Origin: Methylomonas fluvii
Lineage (GTDB): Bacteria; Pseudomonadota; Gammaproteobacteria; Methylococcales; Methylomonadaceae
NCBI RefSeq assembly: GCF_014850975.1
Contig: NZ_JACXST010000003.1
Coordinates: forward strand, 1,638,055 to 1,702,054
Direction of reading: 5' to 3'
Length of the DNA stretch: 64,000 nucleotides
The position numbers and the translations under genes are program-made. The notes below the pieces were generated by a model. It did not search any database. It had not been told where the DNA came from and saw only the letters and a list, made by a program, of their open reading frames with translations. Within the stretch, counting starts at the first letter, position 1. Each line of letters begins with the position of its first letter. Shown piece after piece: positions 1 through 8,522 of the stretch.

Positions 1-197
1 GATTGCCGGTCCCAGCGCATTCTTTCGGGCTGGCGGTCTTCGGCGAGTTTAAGACCATGATGACTGGGTTCTCCCTCACAAAACGCCGAGTCATGATCCC
101 GAAACGCCGCCAAGGAATGTTTGTTCGCCATCCGGCTGGCAGGATCGTGGTCCATAACAAGTAAGCAGCTATTGGCTTTGGCTGATGCAGTACTCAT
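1..197 (-). CDS. Partial 5' end of a possible response-regulator-like protein
   Basis: An open frame runs from an ATG at 197 off the left edge, about 65 codons with no stop. A good ribosome site (AGGGGG) lies about 8 bases upstream of the ATG. The N-terminus contains SCLLVMDHDPASR, which resembles the first beta strand and acidic pocket of a receiver domain (usual form ILVVDDDPxxR). The acidic pair reads D-H-D rather than D-D, so this could be a degenerate receiver or something else. It lies downstream of the Crp-like gene on the same strand, 88 bases away, and could be cotranscribed. The ORF and its start are fairly well supported; the receiver assignment is a guess from about 13 residues. 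Confidence 0.4.
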   Translation of the reverse strand, partial: MSTASAKANSCLLVMDHDPASRMANKHSLAAFRDHDSAFCEGEPSHHGLKLAEDRQPERMRWDRQ

Positions 198-198
198 A

Positions 199-265
199 AA
201 ATCGCCCCCTATCGGTGACTGGGTTTCAATAGCCGGAGTGACCAGACAAAACCACGGGGCGATTT
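199..265 (-). promoter_or_regulatory. Inverted repeat that can mask a ribosome-binding site
   Basis: AAATCGCCCC at 199-208 and its exact complement GGGGCGATTT at 256-265 form a 10-bp inverted repeat with a 47-base spacer. On the minus strand the downstream arm contains the GGGGCG of the ribosome site for the gene starting at 197. If the arms pair in the mRNA, that site is hidden. The long loop argues against a simple terminator for the Crp-like gene. A regulatory role is inference. Confidence 0.35.
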
Positions 266-285
266 TTCAACGCCGGTAGCCTTTA

Positions 286-1098
286 TCAGCCAAACGCGTA
301 GCGTCTCCTGAGATCTTTAGCATGTCCATAAGTGGTAATGGCGGTAATAGGTTTGGACAGCAGCGACGGATTGGCGCTGACAGCAAGTAGCCGAGCAAAC
401 TCGTTTTTGATGACCTGGTAACACTCGCAACTTTGCGCTTCCAGGCCGGCGCGCTCCAGCACGCTGATTTGACCACGGCAATACCGAATGACCCCGGCTT
501 GCTGTAATTTCCCGGCAGCCTCAGTGATGCCTTCGCGGCGCACGCCCAACAGACTGGCGATGGATTGCTGCGTTATTGCGATCTCGCTCCCGCTCTGCCG
601 ATCCAGGATCATCAATAGCCAACGCGAGAATTGTTGTTCAATTGCATGGTGCCCGTTGCAAGCCGCTGTTTGCGTCATATGCGTCAGCAGTGCCTGGGTA
701 TAGCGGAGTAACAACCCTTGCAGCGCTCCGCAACACTGTCCATCCATCCGCTCAATTTCCTCATCAAATACGCTTTTGCGCAAACGATAGGCGTAGCCCG
801 GCGTCACCACTAAGGCTTGATACGGTATGGATTCACCGCCCATGAACAGCGATATGCCCAGCATGCCTTCGTTGCCAATCAAAGCCAGTTCGCTGGAAGC
901 GCCATGCTCAGTAAAGTAAAGCTCGGCTATCACCCCGGTCACCGGGAAGTAGACATAACGCAATGACTCATCCGGTTCACAAAGCACATCGCCACAACTC
1001 ATTTCAACCCGTTCCAGTAGACTGAAAACATAGGCATAATGAGGCGGGGGCAGCATGGCGAGAAGCTGGTTTTGTCTTGGCTGGTCCATTTCACTCAT
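286..1098 (-). CDS. Crp/Fnr-family transcription regulator
   Basis: A 270-residue cytoplasmic DNA-binding regulator. Residues about 20-130 match a cyclic-nucleotide-binding (cupin) fold, with the typical LRYVYFPVTGVIAEL strand pattern. Residues about 150-225 form a Crp-type winged helix, with the recognition helix near TQQSIASLLGVRREGITEAA. It belongs to the proteobacterial Crp/Fnr group without the Fnr N-terminal cysteine cluster, so an iron-sulphur sensor is unlikely; the ligand is unknown. The last 40 residues (after about 230) extend past the normal HTH domain and have no recognised motif. Starts at 1098 (MSEMDQ) or the internal ATG at 1089 are both possible, neither with a strong ribosome site. 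It stands divergent from the multi-PAS kinase at 1488. Confidence 0.85.
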   Translation of the reverse strand: MSEMDQPRQNQLLAMLPPPHYAYVFSLLERVEMSCGDVLCEPDESLRYVYFPVTGVIAELYFTEHGASSELALIGNEGMLGISLFMGGESIPYQALVVTPGYAYRLRKSVFDEEIERMDGQCCGALQGLLLRYTQALLTHMTQTAACNGHHAIEQQFSRWLLMILDRQSGSEIAITQQSIASLLGVRREGITEAAGKLQQAGVIRYCRGQISVLERAGLEAQSCECYQVIKNEFARLLAVSANPSLLSKPITAITTYGHAKDLRRRYAFG

Positions 1099-1237
1099 CA
1101 GTTATTTCCGGATTGTTTGGCGAGGGCTGCATCAGGTATTCATATTGCTGAAACGGTAAATCCATACCAACATAGCGCGTTTTAACACAGCCGCTATCCG
1201 CTAAAAATACGTACTGCTACTTAGATTGCAGATAAGT

Positions 1238-1267
1238 TTGACAGGGCTAATTTTTCGCCAGCATACT
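1238..1267 (+). promoter_or_regulatory. Candidate sigma-70 promoter in the 1099-1487 intergenic region
   Basis: TTGACA (1238-1243) lies 18 bases from CATACT (1262-1267), a consensus -35 with a 4/6 match -10. It would drive the kinase gene at 1488 with a leader of about 210 bases. The 389-base region has no convincing gene. It also holds a GC-rich hairpin at 1343-1360 (8-bp arms GCCGGGTT/AACCCGGC) with no T-run, inside that leader. Confidence 0.4.
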
Positions 1268-1487
1268 TCTGCGCGAACCGGGGCAAGAAGCCAAGTCTAG
1301 GCATAGATCTTCACAAACTAAGGCCAGCTATTTCGGCTTATGGCCGGGTTAAAACCCGGCTGCCAACTCCCGCTATTGCCGAAACAGGGCTTCCAGGCCA
1401 CCCTCATCCGCACAATAGGGCTTGAGTTACAACCATAGTAAGAAAGCCTGAAGCGATCTAAACTCTGTCCAAAATGGAAGATGTCTC

Positions 1488-4400
1488 ATGACTGACGAGC
1501 GCTGTAAGTCCGCACACACTGAAAGTACTGTTCGACAAAAAGCGGAGAACAGACGCCCAAGCTCAAACAAAACCACCTGTTCCCCAGATGCTTCAGAGAC
1601 AACCTTACATGAACTGCAAGCACGTCTGCTTGAATTAGAAACCCAAAATCAATCGCTCATTCAGGCCCAACATATACTTCAGCAATCGCGAGACCGCTTC
1701 CAGCATCTTTACGATTTCGCCCCGATCGCCTACCTCACACTCAGCCCGAACCAGCGAATATCCGCTATCAACTTTGCGGCCGCAGCATTGTTGGGTGTTG
1801 AGCGCCAAAACTTAATTGGCCGTCATTTTTCAAGCTTGATTGCCGATCAGAGCCGCGGCTTTTGGCAACAGCATTTATTGCAGATTCAGCAACGCGGCGA
1901 AAATCAGCCTTGCGAATTGCCAATGCTGCGTGGCGATAACGCTGCATTTCCTGCCAGACTCGACTGCCTGATGCTTACCGATCTCGCCGACCAGACGGAA
2001 CTGCGCATTGCTCTCACCGACCGCACTCGTCAAACGCAGGCAAAATCATCGCTGCAGGCGCAAAGCCCGGTGCTGTGCGCGGCGGTTATACAATCGGCCC
2101 GGGATGCCATCGTCTGCATCGACGCACAATACCGTGTCGTATTATTCAATCCCGCAGCCGGCAAGCTGTTCGGCTGCCAGGCGGGTCAAGCCATTGGCGA
2201 CGCTATCCAACGCTTTATTCCGGCTGGCTTTCCGGCCATTTATTCAGCGCCAAAGCCAGGAGGCGATAGCGATCATCAGGCGCACGAACTTCGCACAGTC
2301 ACCGGTATGCGCGCTAGCGGCGAAGAGTTTCCGATGGCAGCCGCCATTACCGAGATAGACACAGGCGGGCAATTCTTTTATTCCCTCATCTTGCGCGATG
2401 CGAACGGGCACAGCCCACTACCAGCCGAATATCATTTGCAGGATCAGCTGTCCAAAGTAGCGGCTTCCGTACCGGGCGTTATTTGTTCTTTTCGTTTGGC
2501 TACGGATGGTTCAGCCAGCATGCCTTATGCCAGTCAGGCACTTGAATCCTTGTACGGACTGCCTCCCGAAGAAGTGGCCGAAGACTTTAGTCCGGTATTT
2601 GCCAGGGTGCATCCCGACGACATCAAACTGATCAACGAAACCATCAGCGAATCGGCGCGCAGCCTGAAGCCTTGGCGCGACACCTTTCGCTACCAACACC
2701 CTAGTAAAGGCGAAATCTGGATTGAAGGTCATTCCATGCCGATGCGGGAACAGGGCGGCAGCATTTTGTGGCATGGCTATCTCCAAGATATTACCGCGCG
2801 AAAACAGGCTGAATCGGTCTATCGCGACCAGGATAGGGAACTGCAACTGATCATGGATGCCACGCCGGCGCTGATCGCCTATTTGGATGTCAATTTTCGC
2901 TATGTACGGGTGAATGCGACTTACGAACACTGGTTCGGTATTTCTCCGGAACAGGTTATCGGCCGCAGCGTACCGGATATTCTGGGTGGTGCGGCCTGGG
3001 ACATGGTCCGGCCGTATCTGGAACGGGCATTGACGGGCGAGCCGGTTAGCTTTGACCAGCAAATTCCCTATGGCAACGGTAAACCCCGCTGGGTGCACGC
3101 GACCTATATTCCCAATGCCGATGAAGCCGGCAGGTTGAAAGGTATTGTGGTGCATGTGATCGACATCGAAGAGCGCAAACTGTCCGAGCAGAAAATTGCC
3201 CTATTGAACCAACGCTTGGAACGCCGTCTGGAGGAAATGCAGGTTATTTACAACACGGTACCCATTGGACTCGCCATCGCCGGTGACAATAGCGGGCAAC
3301 ATATCCGTGGAAATCGGGCCAATGAGCAGATGTTAGGCTTACCCCCCACCTCGGAACTATCACTGTCCAGCGAGATCCCGCCGGCCATAACAGTATTGCA
3401 AAACGGCTATCCGCTGGCCGCTGAAGATCTGCCGATTCAGCGTGCGTGCCGGGGAGAAGTGGTGAGCGGCGAGACACTGGATATAGTCCGCCCGGACGGC
3501 AAAGTGATTACCGTGGTATCCAATGCATCGCCCTTGCTGGACGATAAGGGCCAACCGCGCGGAGCCGTTGGCGCATTTTTGGACATTACACCGCTGAAAG
3601 TGGCTGATGACGCCCTGCGCCGCAACGAGGCTTTCGTACGCTGTGTTCTGAATTCGCTGCCCGCGCATGTGGCGGTATTGGATGATAGCGGCTTGGTGAC
3701 GACGGTCAACGCGCCTTGGGATTGCTTTGCTATCGAGAACGGCGGTTCGTCCAGTCAATTGTCGGAAGGCGCCAACTACCTTGAGGTTTGCCGCCGCTCG
3801 TCGGCGACAGGCGACCGGGACGCACAGAAGGCTTTGACCGGCCTTGAGGCCCTGATAGCCGGCCACCAGCAAGAGTTTATGATGGAATATCCCTGTCGAA
3901 CCGCGCTTGGCGAGCTATGGTTTATGATGCATGCCAAACGCATTACCCAAGGTTTCCAGGGCATGATTATTACCCATGTAGACATTACCGAACTGAAGCG
4001 CACTCACGCGGAGTTACGGCATACCGAGACCCGTCTGGCACTGATCATCGACGAAGTGAACGCCGGTTATTGGGACTGGGATTTAGTCTCGCAAACCTTA
4101 TTTCTCTCGCCGGAATGGAAACGGCAAATCGGTTTTGACGACCATGAGATGCAGAACCGCTGGGAAGAGTGGGAATCTCGATTGCATCCGGATGATCGGG
4201 CATGGGTCCTGGCAAGCACTAAAGACTACCTGTCCGGACATTTACCTGCTTACGAACTGGAATTCCGCTTGCGCCACAAGAATGGCTCCTACCGCTGGAT
4301 CCATTCGCGCGGCAGCTTATTGCACGATAAAAATAACCGGCCTTATCGATTGCTGGGCATCAATTTCGACATCACTGACTACAAACTGACCCGGGAATTG

Positions 4401-5126
4401 AGCGAACGCCGAAATCGGATGGAACAGTCATTTCGGGTATCGTTGGCGACGCAGACGATAGCGGCAATTGCCCACGAACTAAACCAACCCCTGGCCGCCA
4501 TTTCCTCGTATGCCGATGTGGCCTTACGCCTCTACCAATCCGAAAAACCGGATTCGCAAAAACTCAACCATGTTTTGGAAGCCTGCGTGCAACAAGCTCA
4601 GCGTGCCGGTGAAGTCATCAGACAATTATTTAGCCATTTGAATAAAACCGAGACCGTCGGTGAACGGATCGATATTAATTTTCTCGTGACAGAAGCCTGC
4701 GCGTTTGTGAAAAACGACAAAACCCTAGACACTTTTAACATAGAACTAGACCTCGCCGCCGACTTGCCTCAGACCACTGTCAATGCGCTGCAAATTCAAA
4801 AGGTGCTGGTCAATCTGATCAGTAATGGTCTGGAATCGATGCAGGAACACGGTAAGCTCTCCGAAGTATTGCGCGTAACCACCGGCCGATACGCAGACGA
4901 TCCTGATATGGCAATAGTCTGTGTTTGTGACAGCGGTAAAGGCTTGGCGAATGCGATTGCCCTGAAATCCCTCTTTCAACCTTTTTACTCGACTAAACCC
5001 GCGGGACTGGGAATGGGCTTGGCCATCAGCCGCGCCTTGATTCAAGCCCATGGCGGCCAACTGTGGGCGGAGCGGAATGTCGGCGACGGCCTCAGCCTGT
5101 TCTTTACCTTGCCGTTTGCGAAATGA
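1488..5126 (+). CDS. Seven-PAS sensor histidine kinase
   Basis: A 1212-residue protein with no clear membrane segment, so probably cytoplasmic. A short coiled coil (about 38-70) precedes seven PAS-like repeats at roughly 70-185, 200-310, 325-440, 450-565, 585-700, 710-840 and 850-965. The third and seventh are of the PAS_3/PAC type, with HPDD motifs. The kinase core follows: H-box AHELNQPLAAIS with His996, N-box LVNLISNGLESM, G1 CDSGKGL, F-box FQPFYSTK and G2 GLGMGLAISRALIQAHGG. This is the FixL/TodS-like class that pairs with FixJ-type regulators. The start has a good GGAAG site 8 bases upstream. Its stop overlaps the start of the FixJ-like gene (ATGA), so the two are translationally coupled and form a two-component pair. 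The signal is not predictable. Confidence 0.9.
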   Translation: MTDERCKSAHTESTVRQKAENRRPSSNKTTCSPDASETTLHELQARLLELETQNQSLIQAQHILQQSRDRFQHLYDFAPIAYLTLSPNQRISAINFAAAALLGVERQNLIGRHFSSLIADQSRGFWQQHLLQIQQRGENQPCELPMLRGDNAAFPARLDCLMLTDLADQTELRIALTDRTRQTQAKSSLQAQSPVLCAAVIQSARDAIVCIDAQYRVVLFNPAAGKLFGCQAGQAIGDAIQRFIPAGFPAIYSAPKPGGDSDHQAHELRTVTGMRASGEEFPMAAAITEIDTGGQFFYSLILRDANGHSPLPAEYHLQDQLSKVAASVPGVICSFRLATDGSASMPYASQALESLYGLPPEEVAEDFSPVFARVHPDDIKLINETISESARSLKPWRDTFRYQHPSKGEIWIEGHSMPMREQGGSILWHGYLQDITARKQAESVYRDQDRELQLIMDATPALIAYLDVNFRYVRVNATYEHWFGISPEQVIGRSVPDILGGAAWDMVRPYLERALTGEPVSFDQQIPYGNGKPRWVHATYIPNADEAGRLKGIVVHVIDIEERKLSEQKIALLNQRLERRLEEMQVIYNTVPIGLAIAGDNSGQHIRGNRANEQMLGLPPTSELSLSSEIPPAITVLQNGYPLAAEDLPIQRACRGEVVSGETLDIVRPDGKVITVVSNASPLLDDKGQPRGAVGAFLDITPLKVADDALRRNEAFVRCVLNSLPAHVAVLDDSGLVTTVNAPWDCFAIENGGSSSQLSEGANYLEVCRRSSATGDRDAQKALTGLEALIAGHQQEFMMEYPCRTALGELWFMMHAKRITQGFQGMIITHVDITELKRTHAELRHTETRLALIIDEVNAGYWDWDLVSQTLFLSPEWKRQIGFDDHEMQNRWEEWESRLHPDDRAWVLASTKDYLSGHLPAYELEFRLRHKNGSYRWIHSRGSLLHDKNNRPYRLLGINFDITDYKLTRELSERRNRMEQSFRVSLATQTIAAIAHELNQPLAAISSYADVALRLYQSEKPDSQKLNHVLEACVQQAQRAGEVIRQLFSHLNKTETVGERIDINFLVTEACAFVKNDKTLDTFNIELDLAADLPQTTVNALQIQKVLVNLISNGLESMQEHGKLSEVLRVTTGRYADDPDMAIVCVCDSGKGLANAIALKSLFQPFYSTKPAGLGMGLAISRALIQAHGGQLWAERNVGDGLSLFFTLPFAK

Positions 5127-5722
5127 ATACTCAGCCCTGTGTATTCGTGGTGGACGACGATGATGCGGTCCGCGACAGCTTGGGTTTAGTATTTGAAACT
5201 GCGAGCCTCGCGTATCAAACATTTGCCAGTGCCGAGTGCTTTCTGGAAAGCTATTGTCCGGAACAGCCAGGCTGTCTGGTACTGGATGTCAACATGCCGG
5301 GTCTGGATGGTCACGAACTGCAAGCCGAACTTATCCGCCGCCACATCCACCTTCCCATTATTTTCCTGACCGCCTATGGCGACATACCGATGACAGTGCG
5401 CGCGATGAAGGCGGGAGCCGTTGATTTTCTGACCAAACCGGTCAGTACCGAACTATTGCTCGACAGGGTACAGGCCGCGCTACAGAGTGAAATCAACACC
5501 CAGGCACAGGCCATAAAAGGGCTAAATCGGCTAAGCGGGCTGACGTCACGCGAACTCGAGATTATGGGGATGGTGGTGGCCGGTCTAACCAACAAAGAAA
5601 TAGCCAGACGTTTGGGGATTAGTCACCGCACTGTTGAAATCCACCGCGCCAAGGTGATGGAGAAAACCGGCGCGACGAATCTGCTGGAACTCGCCCGGAT
5701 CTATGAGGCCTGCCGAATCTGA
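5123..5722 (+). CDS. FixJ/NarL-type response regulator
   Basis: A 199-residue two-domain regulator. The receiver (1-120) has the acidic cluster VVDDDDAVRDSL, phosphoacceptor Asp55 in LVLDVNMPG, the conserved Thr/Ala of FLTAYGD and the Lys of FLTKPV. The C-terminal LuxR-type HTH (about 135-195) carries LTSRELEIMGMVVAGLTNKE and GISHRTVEIHRAKVMEKTG. FixJ-family members of this layout bind DNA when phosphorylated by the cognate kinase. The start chosen is the ATG at 5123 (MNTQPC) that overlaps the kinase stop by four bases; an in-frame upstream start at 5063 would give 20 poorly fitting residues. No target promoter is evident in the window. Confidence 0.92.
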   Translation: MNTQPCVFVVDDDDAVRDSLGLVFETASLAYQTFASAECFLESYCPEQPGCLVLDVNMPGLDGHELQAELIRRHIHLPIIFLTAYGDIPMTVRAMKAGAVDFLTKPVSTELLLDRVQAALQSEINTQAQAIKGLNRLSGLTSRELEIMGMVVAGLTNKEIARRLGISHRTVEIHRAKVMEKTGATNLLELARIYEACRI

Positions 5723-5929
5723 GTGCATCTATCCCATTAAACCGGCCCTTCGCTAACCTTTGTTTCCATAAATGCGAGGCTCAATAGACCCAAATGCACG
5801 CCATTGATAGGCCTGATGAATATTACTAATTTAACAAATCCTGTTTTTTGACTTACCGTATGCCAACCTCAAGTAAAACTCCATTTACAAGACCCGTTAG
5901 CAATACCAAATCCGAAAATAGGTGTAACA

Positions 5930-6124
5930 ATGACTAGAGAAAAACTTACTACTGCTCAAAAAAATCTGCTGAATAAATGCCCTAAGGAATGGGCTGTCGT
6001 ACCGGTTGGATCCACTAATAAAACATTGATTGCGCTGATGAAAAAAGGCTTGGTCGATTCGCGGCTATTAATCAATACATTGTTCCCAGAGCTCTCCAGA
6101 TGCGAATGGCGCATAGCGCCATAG
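5930..6124 (+). CDS. Small hypothetical protein, 64 residues
   Basis: A 64-residue protein with a plausible ribosome site (AGGTG, 7 bases upstream). The layout, an N-terminal TAQKNLLNKC helix, the strand WAVVPVGS, and LIALMKKGLVDSR followed by EWRIAP, resembles a minimal winged-helix fold in which the last strand is the wing. I do not recognise a named family. It stands alone downstream of the FixJ-like gene, after about 207 bases of AT-rich spacer. Coding is likely but function is unknown. Confidence 0.55.
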   Translation: MTREKLTTAQKNLLNKCPKEWAVVPVGSTNKTLIALMKKGLVDSRLLINTLFPELSRCEWRIAP

Positions 6125-6541
6125 CCGCCAAAACAATAAAAAGCGCTTGCAGGCCTGCCTTGTTCGGCGGAATAAGGCATAGCCAAGAATGTCTCCCGGG
6201 CTGCCATCAGCGCTGTCAAAAGCCGTTTTGCAAGCATAAGCGGCCTGTCGTCCGACCAACAGCTCATTTCAAAACTAACAACCGCAGTTCAATAGCAACC
6301 GGATTTTTAGATCGCCACCCAAATTGCTGGTGCTGACTGATCAACTGCCGCGCTTACCGGGAACTTTGTCCCGTAAAATGACATCCGAGAACTAAGTTTG
6401 ATTGAGCATTTGGGCGGGTACATTTAAAATCCCTACCTAGATACTCAGATTTTCTTGAGAAGCTTATTATTTTGGTCGAATGTTATTTAGGAAGTATGTT
6501 TTTTACATCAATTCGCCGGTTGTCCTCTACAGCATGCGTGT
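6125..6541. other. Intergenic region, no gene recognised
   Basis: About 417 bases separate the small protein gene from the arginine-rich gene. Open frames here are short and lack ribosome sites or family resemblance. The right third (about 6420-6530) is AT-rich and probably holds the promoter of the next gene. No repeat or terminator is clear. Confidence 0.4.
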
Positions 6542-6883
6542 ATGCGGCGGCATAGGTCAGTGGTAGCCACTATGATGACTAGCGATGATTCGGCACGCCG
6601 CCGAGGGGCGCGCCGTCAGCAAGAACGCCGGACTAATCCGTTCGCCTTCAATTCCGCAGAGTGGATCGCTTTCGTTCAGCAACAATATGTGCTGTGGCCA
6701 AAACAAGATCGGCGGGTTTTGGATCGGCGGCGGGCCGAGCGCCGCGAGATTGATCGTCGAGCGGGACTGCGCGACGCGGAGCGGGAAATCCCGTTTCAAC
6801 GCACTCGCTGGTTTTCCGCAGAGCACATCCTCGACGACGAGGAAAAGCAAATGATCCAGGCTTTATTCGCCGAAGAAGAGTAA
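6542..6883 (+). CDS. Arginine-rich small protein with DRR repeats
   Basis: A 113-residue protein, extremely rich in Arg and Glu. Repeats of the type RRRGARRQQERR and DRRVLDRRRAERREIDRR occupy the middle, followed by an acidic tail ending LFAEEE. Such RR/DRR repeats are common in uncharacterised proteobacterial proteins; no domain is recognised. Starts at 6542, 6572 or 6575 are possible; the later ones (MMTSDD) fit the composition better but none has a strong ribosome site. Its 3' end is 17 bases from the end of the convergent nuclease gene. Codon-position bias looks coding, but the function is unknown. Confidence 0.55.
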   Translation: MRRHRSVVATMMTSDDSARRRGARRQQERRTNPFAFNSAEWIAFVQQQYVLWPKQDRRVLDRRRAERREIDRRAGLRDAEREIPFQRTRWFSAEHILDDEEKQMIQALFAEEE

Positions 6884-6900
6884 GCGGCCCGGCGCCAGCA

Positions 6901-7722
6901 TCAACGCAACACGATGTCCGCCGGATGCCGCACCTGCACGGCAAAACGTTGTTTCGAGCGCCTCACCCACCCCCTCACTTCCACATCCTTACCCACATAG
7001 GTTTCCAGCGGCGGAAACAAGCCGGCCGATATTGGCTCGACACTGATGGATACCGCATCGGAGAATTGCAAGTAGCTGTGTTTAGCCGTCCTTTTGACCG
7101 CGCGAATGCGTCCGGTTAAGCGCTTCCAGCCCTGGTAATTGCCCTCATCGAGCAGTTCCGCAGCCAGCGGCGCATAGGCCTGGTCACCCCAAATCCCTAA
7201 TTTGGCTTGCTCGGCACTGCGCTGAGCCGACAGCAAGCTATCGAGATATTTGAAGTTCGGCGGAAAAATATTCACCGTGGCTAATCCGCGTTTTACCAGT
7301 TCCAGATTGATATGCTCCTTGTCTTCGGTAAACACGTAGGCCAAAGTACGCTGATATTTGTCCTGTTTTTCCACATCGCCTTGCAGGAATACCTTCTGAT
7401 GCTCCAACTTTTGCTTCAACCAGGCCTTGGCCTGCTCGCCACCGGCCTCTGCTGACTTGTTACGGCCGGCAACCTCCGGGGTATTGATCCCTAAAAAACG
7501 GACTTTCTGGCCGTCGCTTAATAAGATAGTATCGCCATCGAACACCTTTTCTACCCGATAGGAGGCGACGCCAGGATCGATGCTTAAGACTTTGGCGTTT
7601 TCATTGCCATGATCGGCATAATGGCGGCGACCTTGCGAATCGGTCCATTGATAGACTTCGGCGTTTACTAAAGCCGGCAATAACGCCAACAGCCAAAGAC
7701 AGTGTTTAGTGCTTTTCTTCAT
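6901..7722 (-). CDS. Secreted thermonuclease-like (SNase) protein with DUF4124
   Basis: A 273-residue exported protein. A signal peptide (MKKSTKHCLWLLALLPALVNA) precedes a DUF4124 segment (EVYQWTDSQGRRHYAD). A staphylococcal-nuclease domain covers about residues 50-170, with VFDGDTILL, VRFLGINTPEV, DKYQRTLAYVF and LVKRGLATVN. The catalytic pattern of Arg in the LGINTPE loop region, Glu, and Arg in YQRTLAYV is largely kept. A C-terminal OB-like segment (about 190-270) is related to nucleic-acid binding. The start is the ATG at 7722, which gives a clean signal peptide and has GGTGATC upstream; an upstream in-frame start at 7752 would place charged residues ahead of it. It is divergent from the DUF1415 gene, with only 15 bases between start codons. 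Confidence 0.85.
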   Translation of the reverse strand: MKKSTKHCLWLLALLPALVNAEVYQWTDSQGRRHYADHGNENAKVLSIDPGVASYRVEKVFDGDTILLSDGQKVRFLGINTPEVAGRNKSAEAGGEQAKAWLKQKLEHQKVFLQGDVEKQDKYQRTLAYVFTEDKEHINLELVKRGLATVNIFPPNFKYLDSLLSAQRSAEQAKLGIWGDQAYAPLAAELLDEGNYQGWKRLTGRIRAVKRTAKHSYLQFSDAVSISVEPISAGLFPPLETYVGKDVEVRGWVRRSKQRFAVQVRHPADIVLR

Positions 7723-7737
7723 TTTTTTTCGATCACC

Positions 7738-8283
7738 ATGACTAACCAACAAATTATCGCCGCTACGCAGGCTTGGCTAAAAACTTTTGTTATTGAATAC
7801 AATATCTGCCCGTTTGCCCGGCGCGAGCAGGAAAAAGGCAGTATTCGCTATCAGGTCGTGTCGAGCAACAGCATTGAGGATAGCCTGGAAGCGGTCATTG
7901 CCGAGTGCGCGCATCTTGATTCCGAGCCCGATACCGAAACCACCTTGCTGATATTTAATGAGGGGTTTGCCGACTTCGAAGATTTCCTAGATTTGCTGGC
8001 TATCGCCGAGCAATTGCTGATCGATCAAGGCTACGAAGGCATCTACCAATTGGCCAGTTTTCACCCAGACTATTGCTTTGCACAAACGCCGACAAACGAC
8101 CCCAGCAATTACACCAACCGTTCCCCCTACCCCATGCTGCATCTGATTCGCGAAGACAGCATCGAAAAAGCCGTCGCCAGCCATCCCGACCCGGAGGGCA
8201 TTCCCGACCGCAATATAGCGCTTACCCGCGAATTGGGCCTGGAAAAATTGCGGGCGATTGTAAATGCCTGCTACCAACAGTAG
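7738..8283 (+). CDS. DUF1415 family protein
   Basis: A 181-residue protein matching the DUF1415 family along its whole length: the N-terminal motif VIEYNICPFARRE, the central FNEGFADFEDFLDLL, and the very conserved FHPDYCFAQTPTNDPSNYTN followed by RSPYPMLHLIRE. The function of the family is not established; conserved Cys, His and Asp residues suggest an enzyme or metal site. The start at 7738 (MTNQQI) is preferred over 7702, which would overlap the divergent nuclease gene and add 12 residues outside the family. The ribosome site is poor (GATCACC region), possibly because the 5' region is shared with the divergent gene. Confidence 0.88.
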   Translation: MTNQQIIAATQAWLKTFVIEYNICPFARREQEKGSIRYQVVSSNSIEDSLEAVIAECAHLDSEPDTETTLLIFNEGFADFEDFLDLLAIAEQLLIDQGYEGIYQLASFHPDYCFAQTPTNDPSNYTNRSPYPMLHLIREDSIEKAVASHPDPEGIPDRNIALTRELGLEKLRAIVNACYQQ

Positions 8284-8522
8284 CGGAAATATTTGCCGGA
8301 TGCGTTCGGTTTTCTCGTTTCAAGATTAGCCAAGTTCTGATAGCAAGGCCGCGGCGCAAAATAAGCCTGTCGAATTGTTGATTCGGTGGGATTGTATAAG
8401 CCGTTCACTATGGAATTCGCCTCGCGCCAGTTTATGCGCGGCCATCTCAGCGGCTCACTTTGAATCCTTGGCTTTTTAGCAATTGCCCAATTTAGGTGAT
8501 AATTTATAGCCGGGAGTGGCAC

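Noticed and set aside
6100..6336. 78-codon plus-strand frame overlapping the small protein gene
   Set aside because: No ribosome site, Cys/Arg-rich low-information translation, and it overlaps a better-supported gene.
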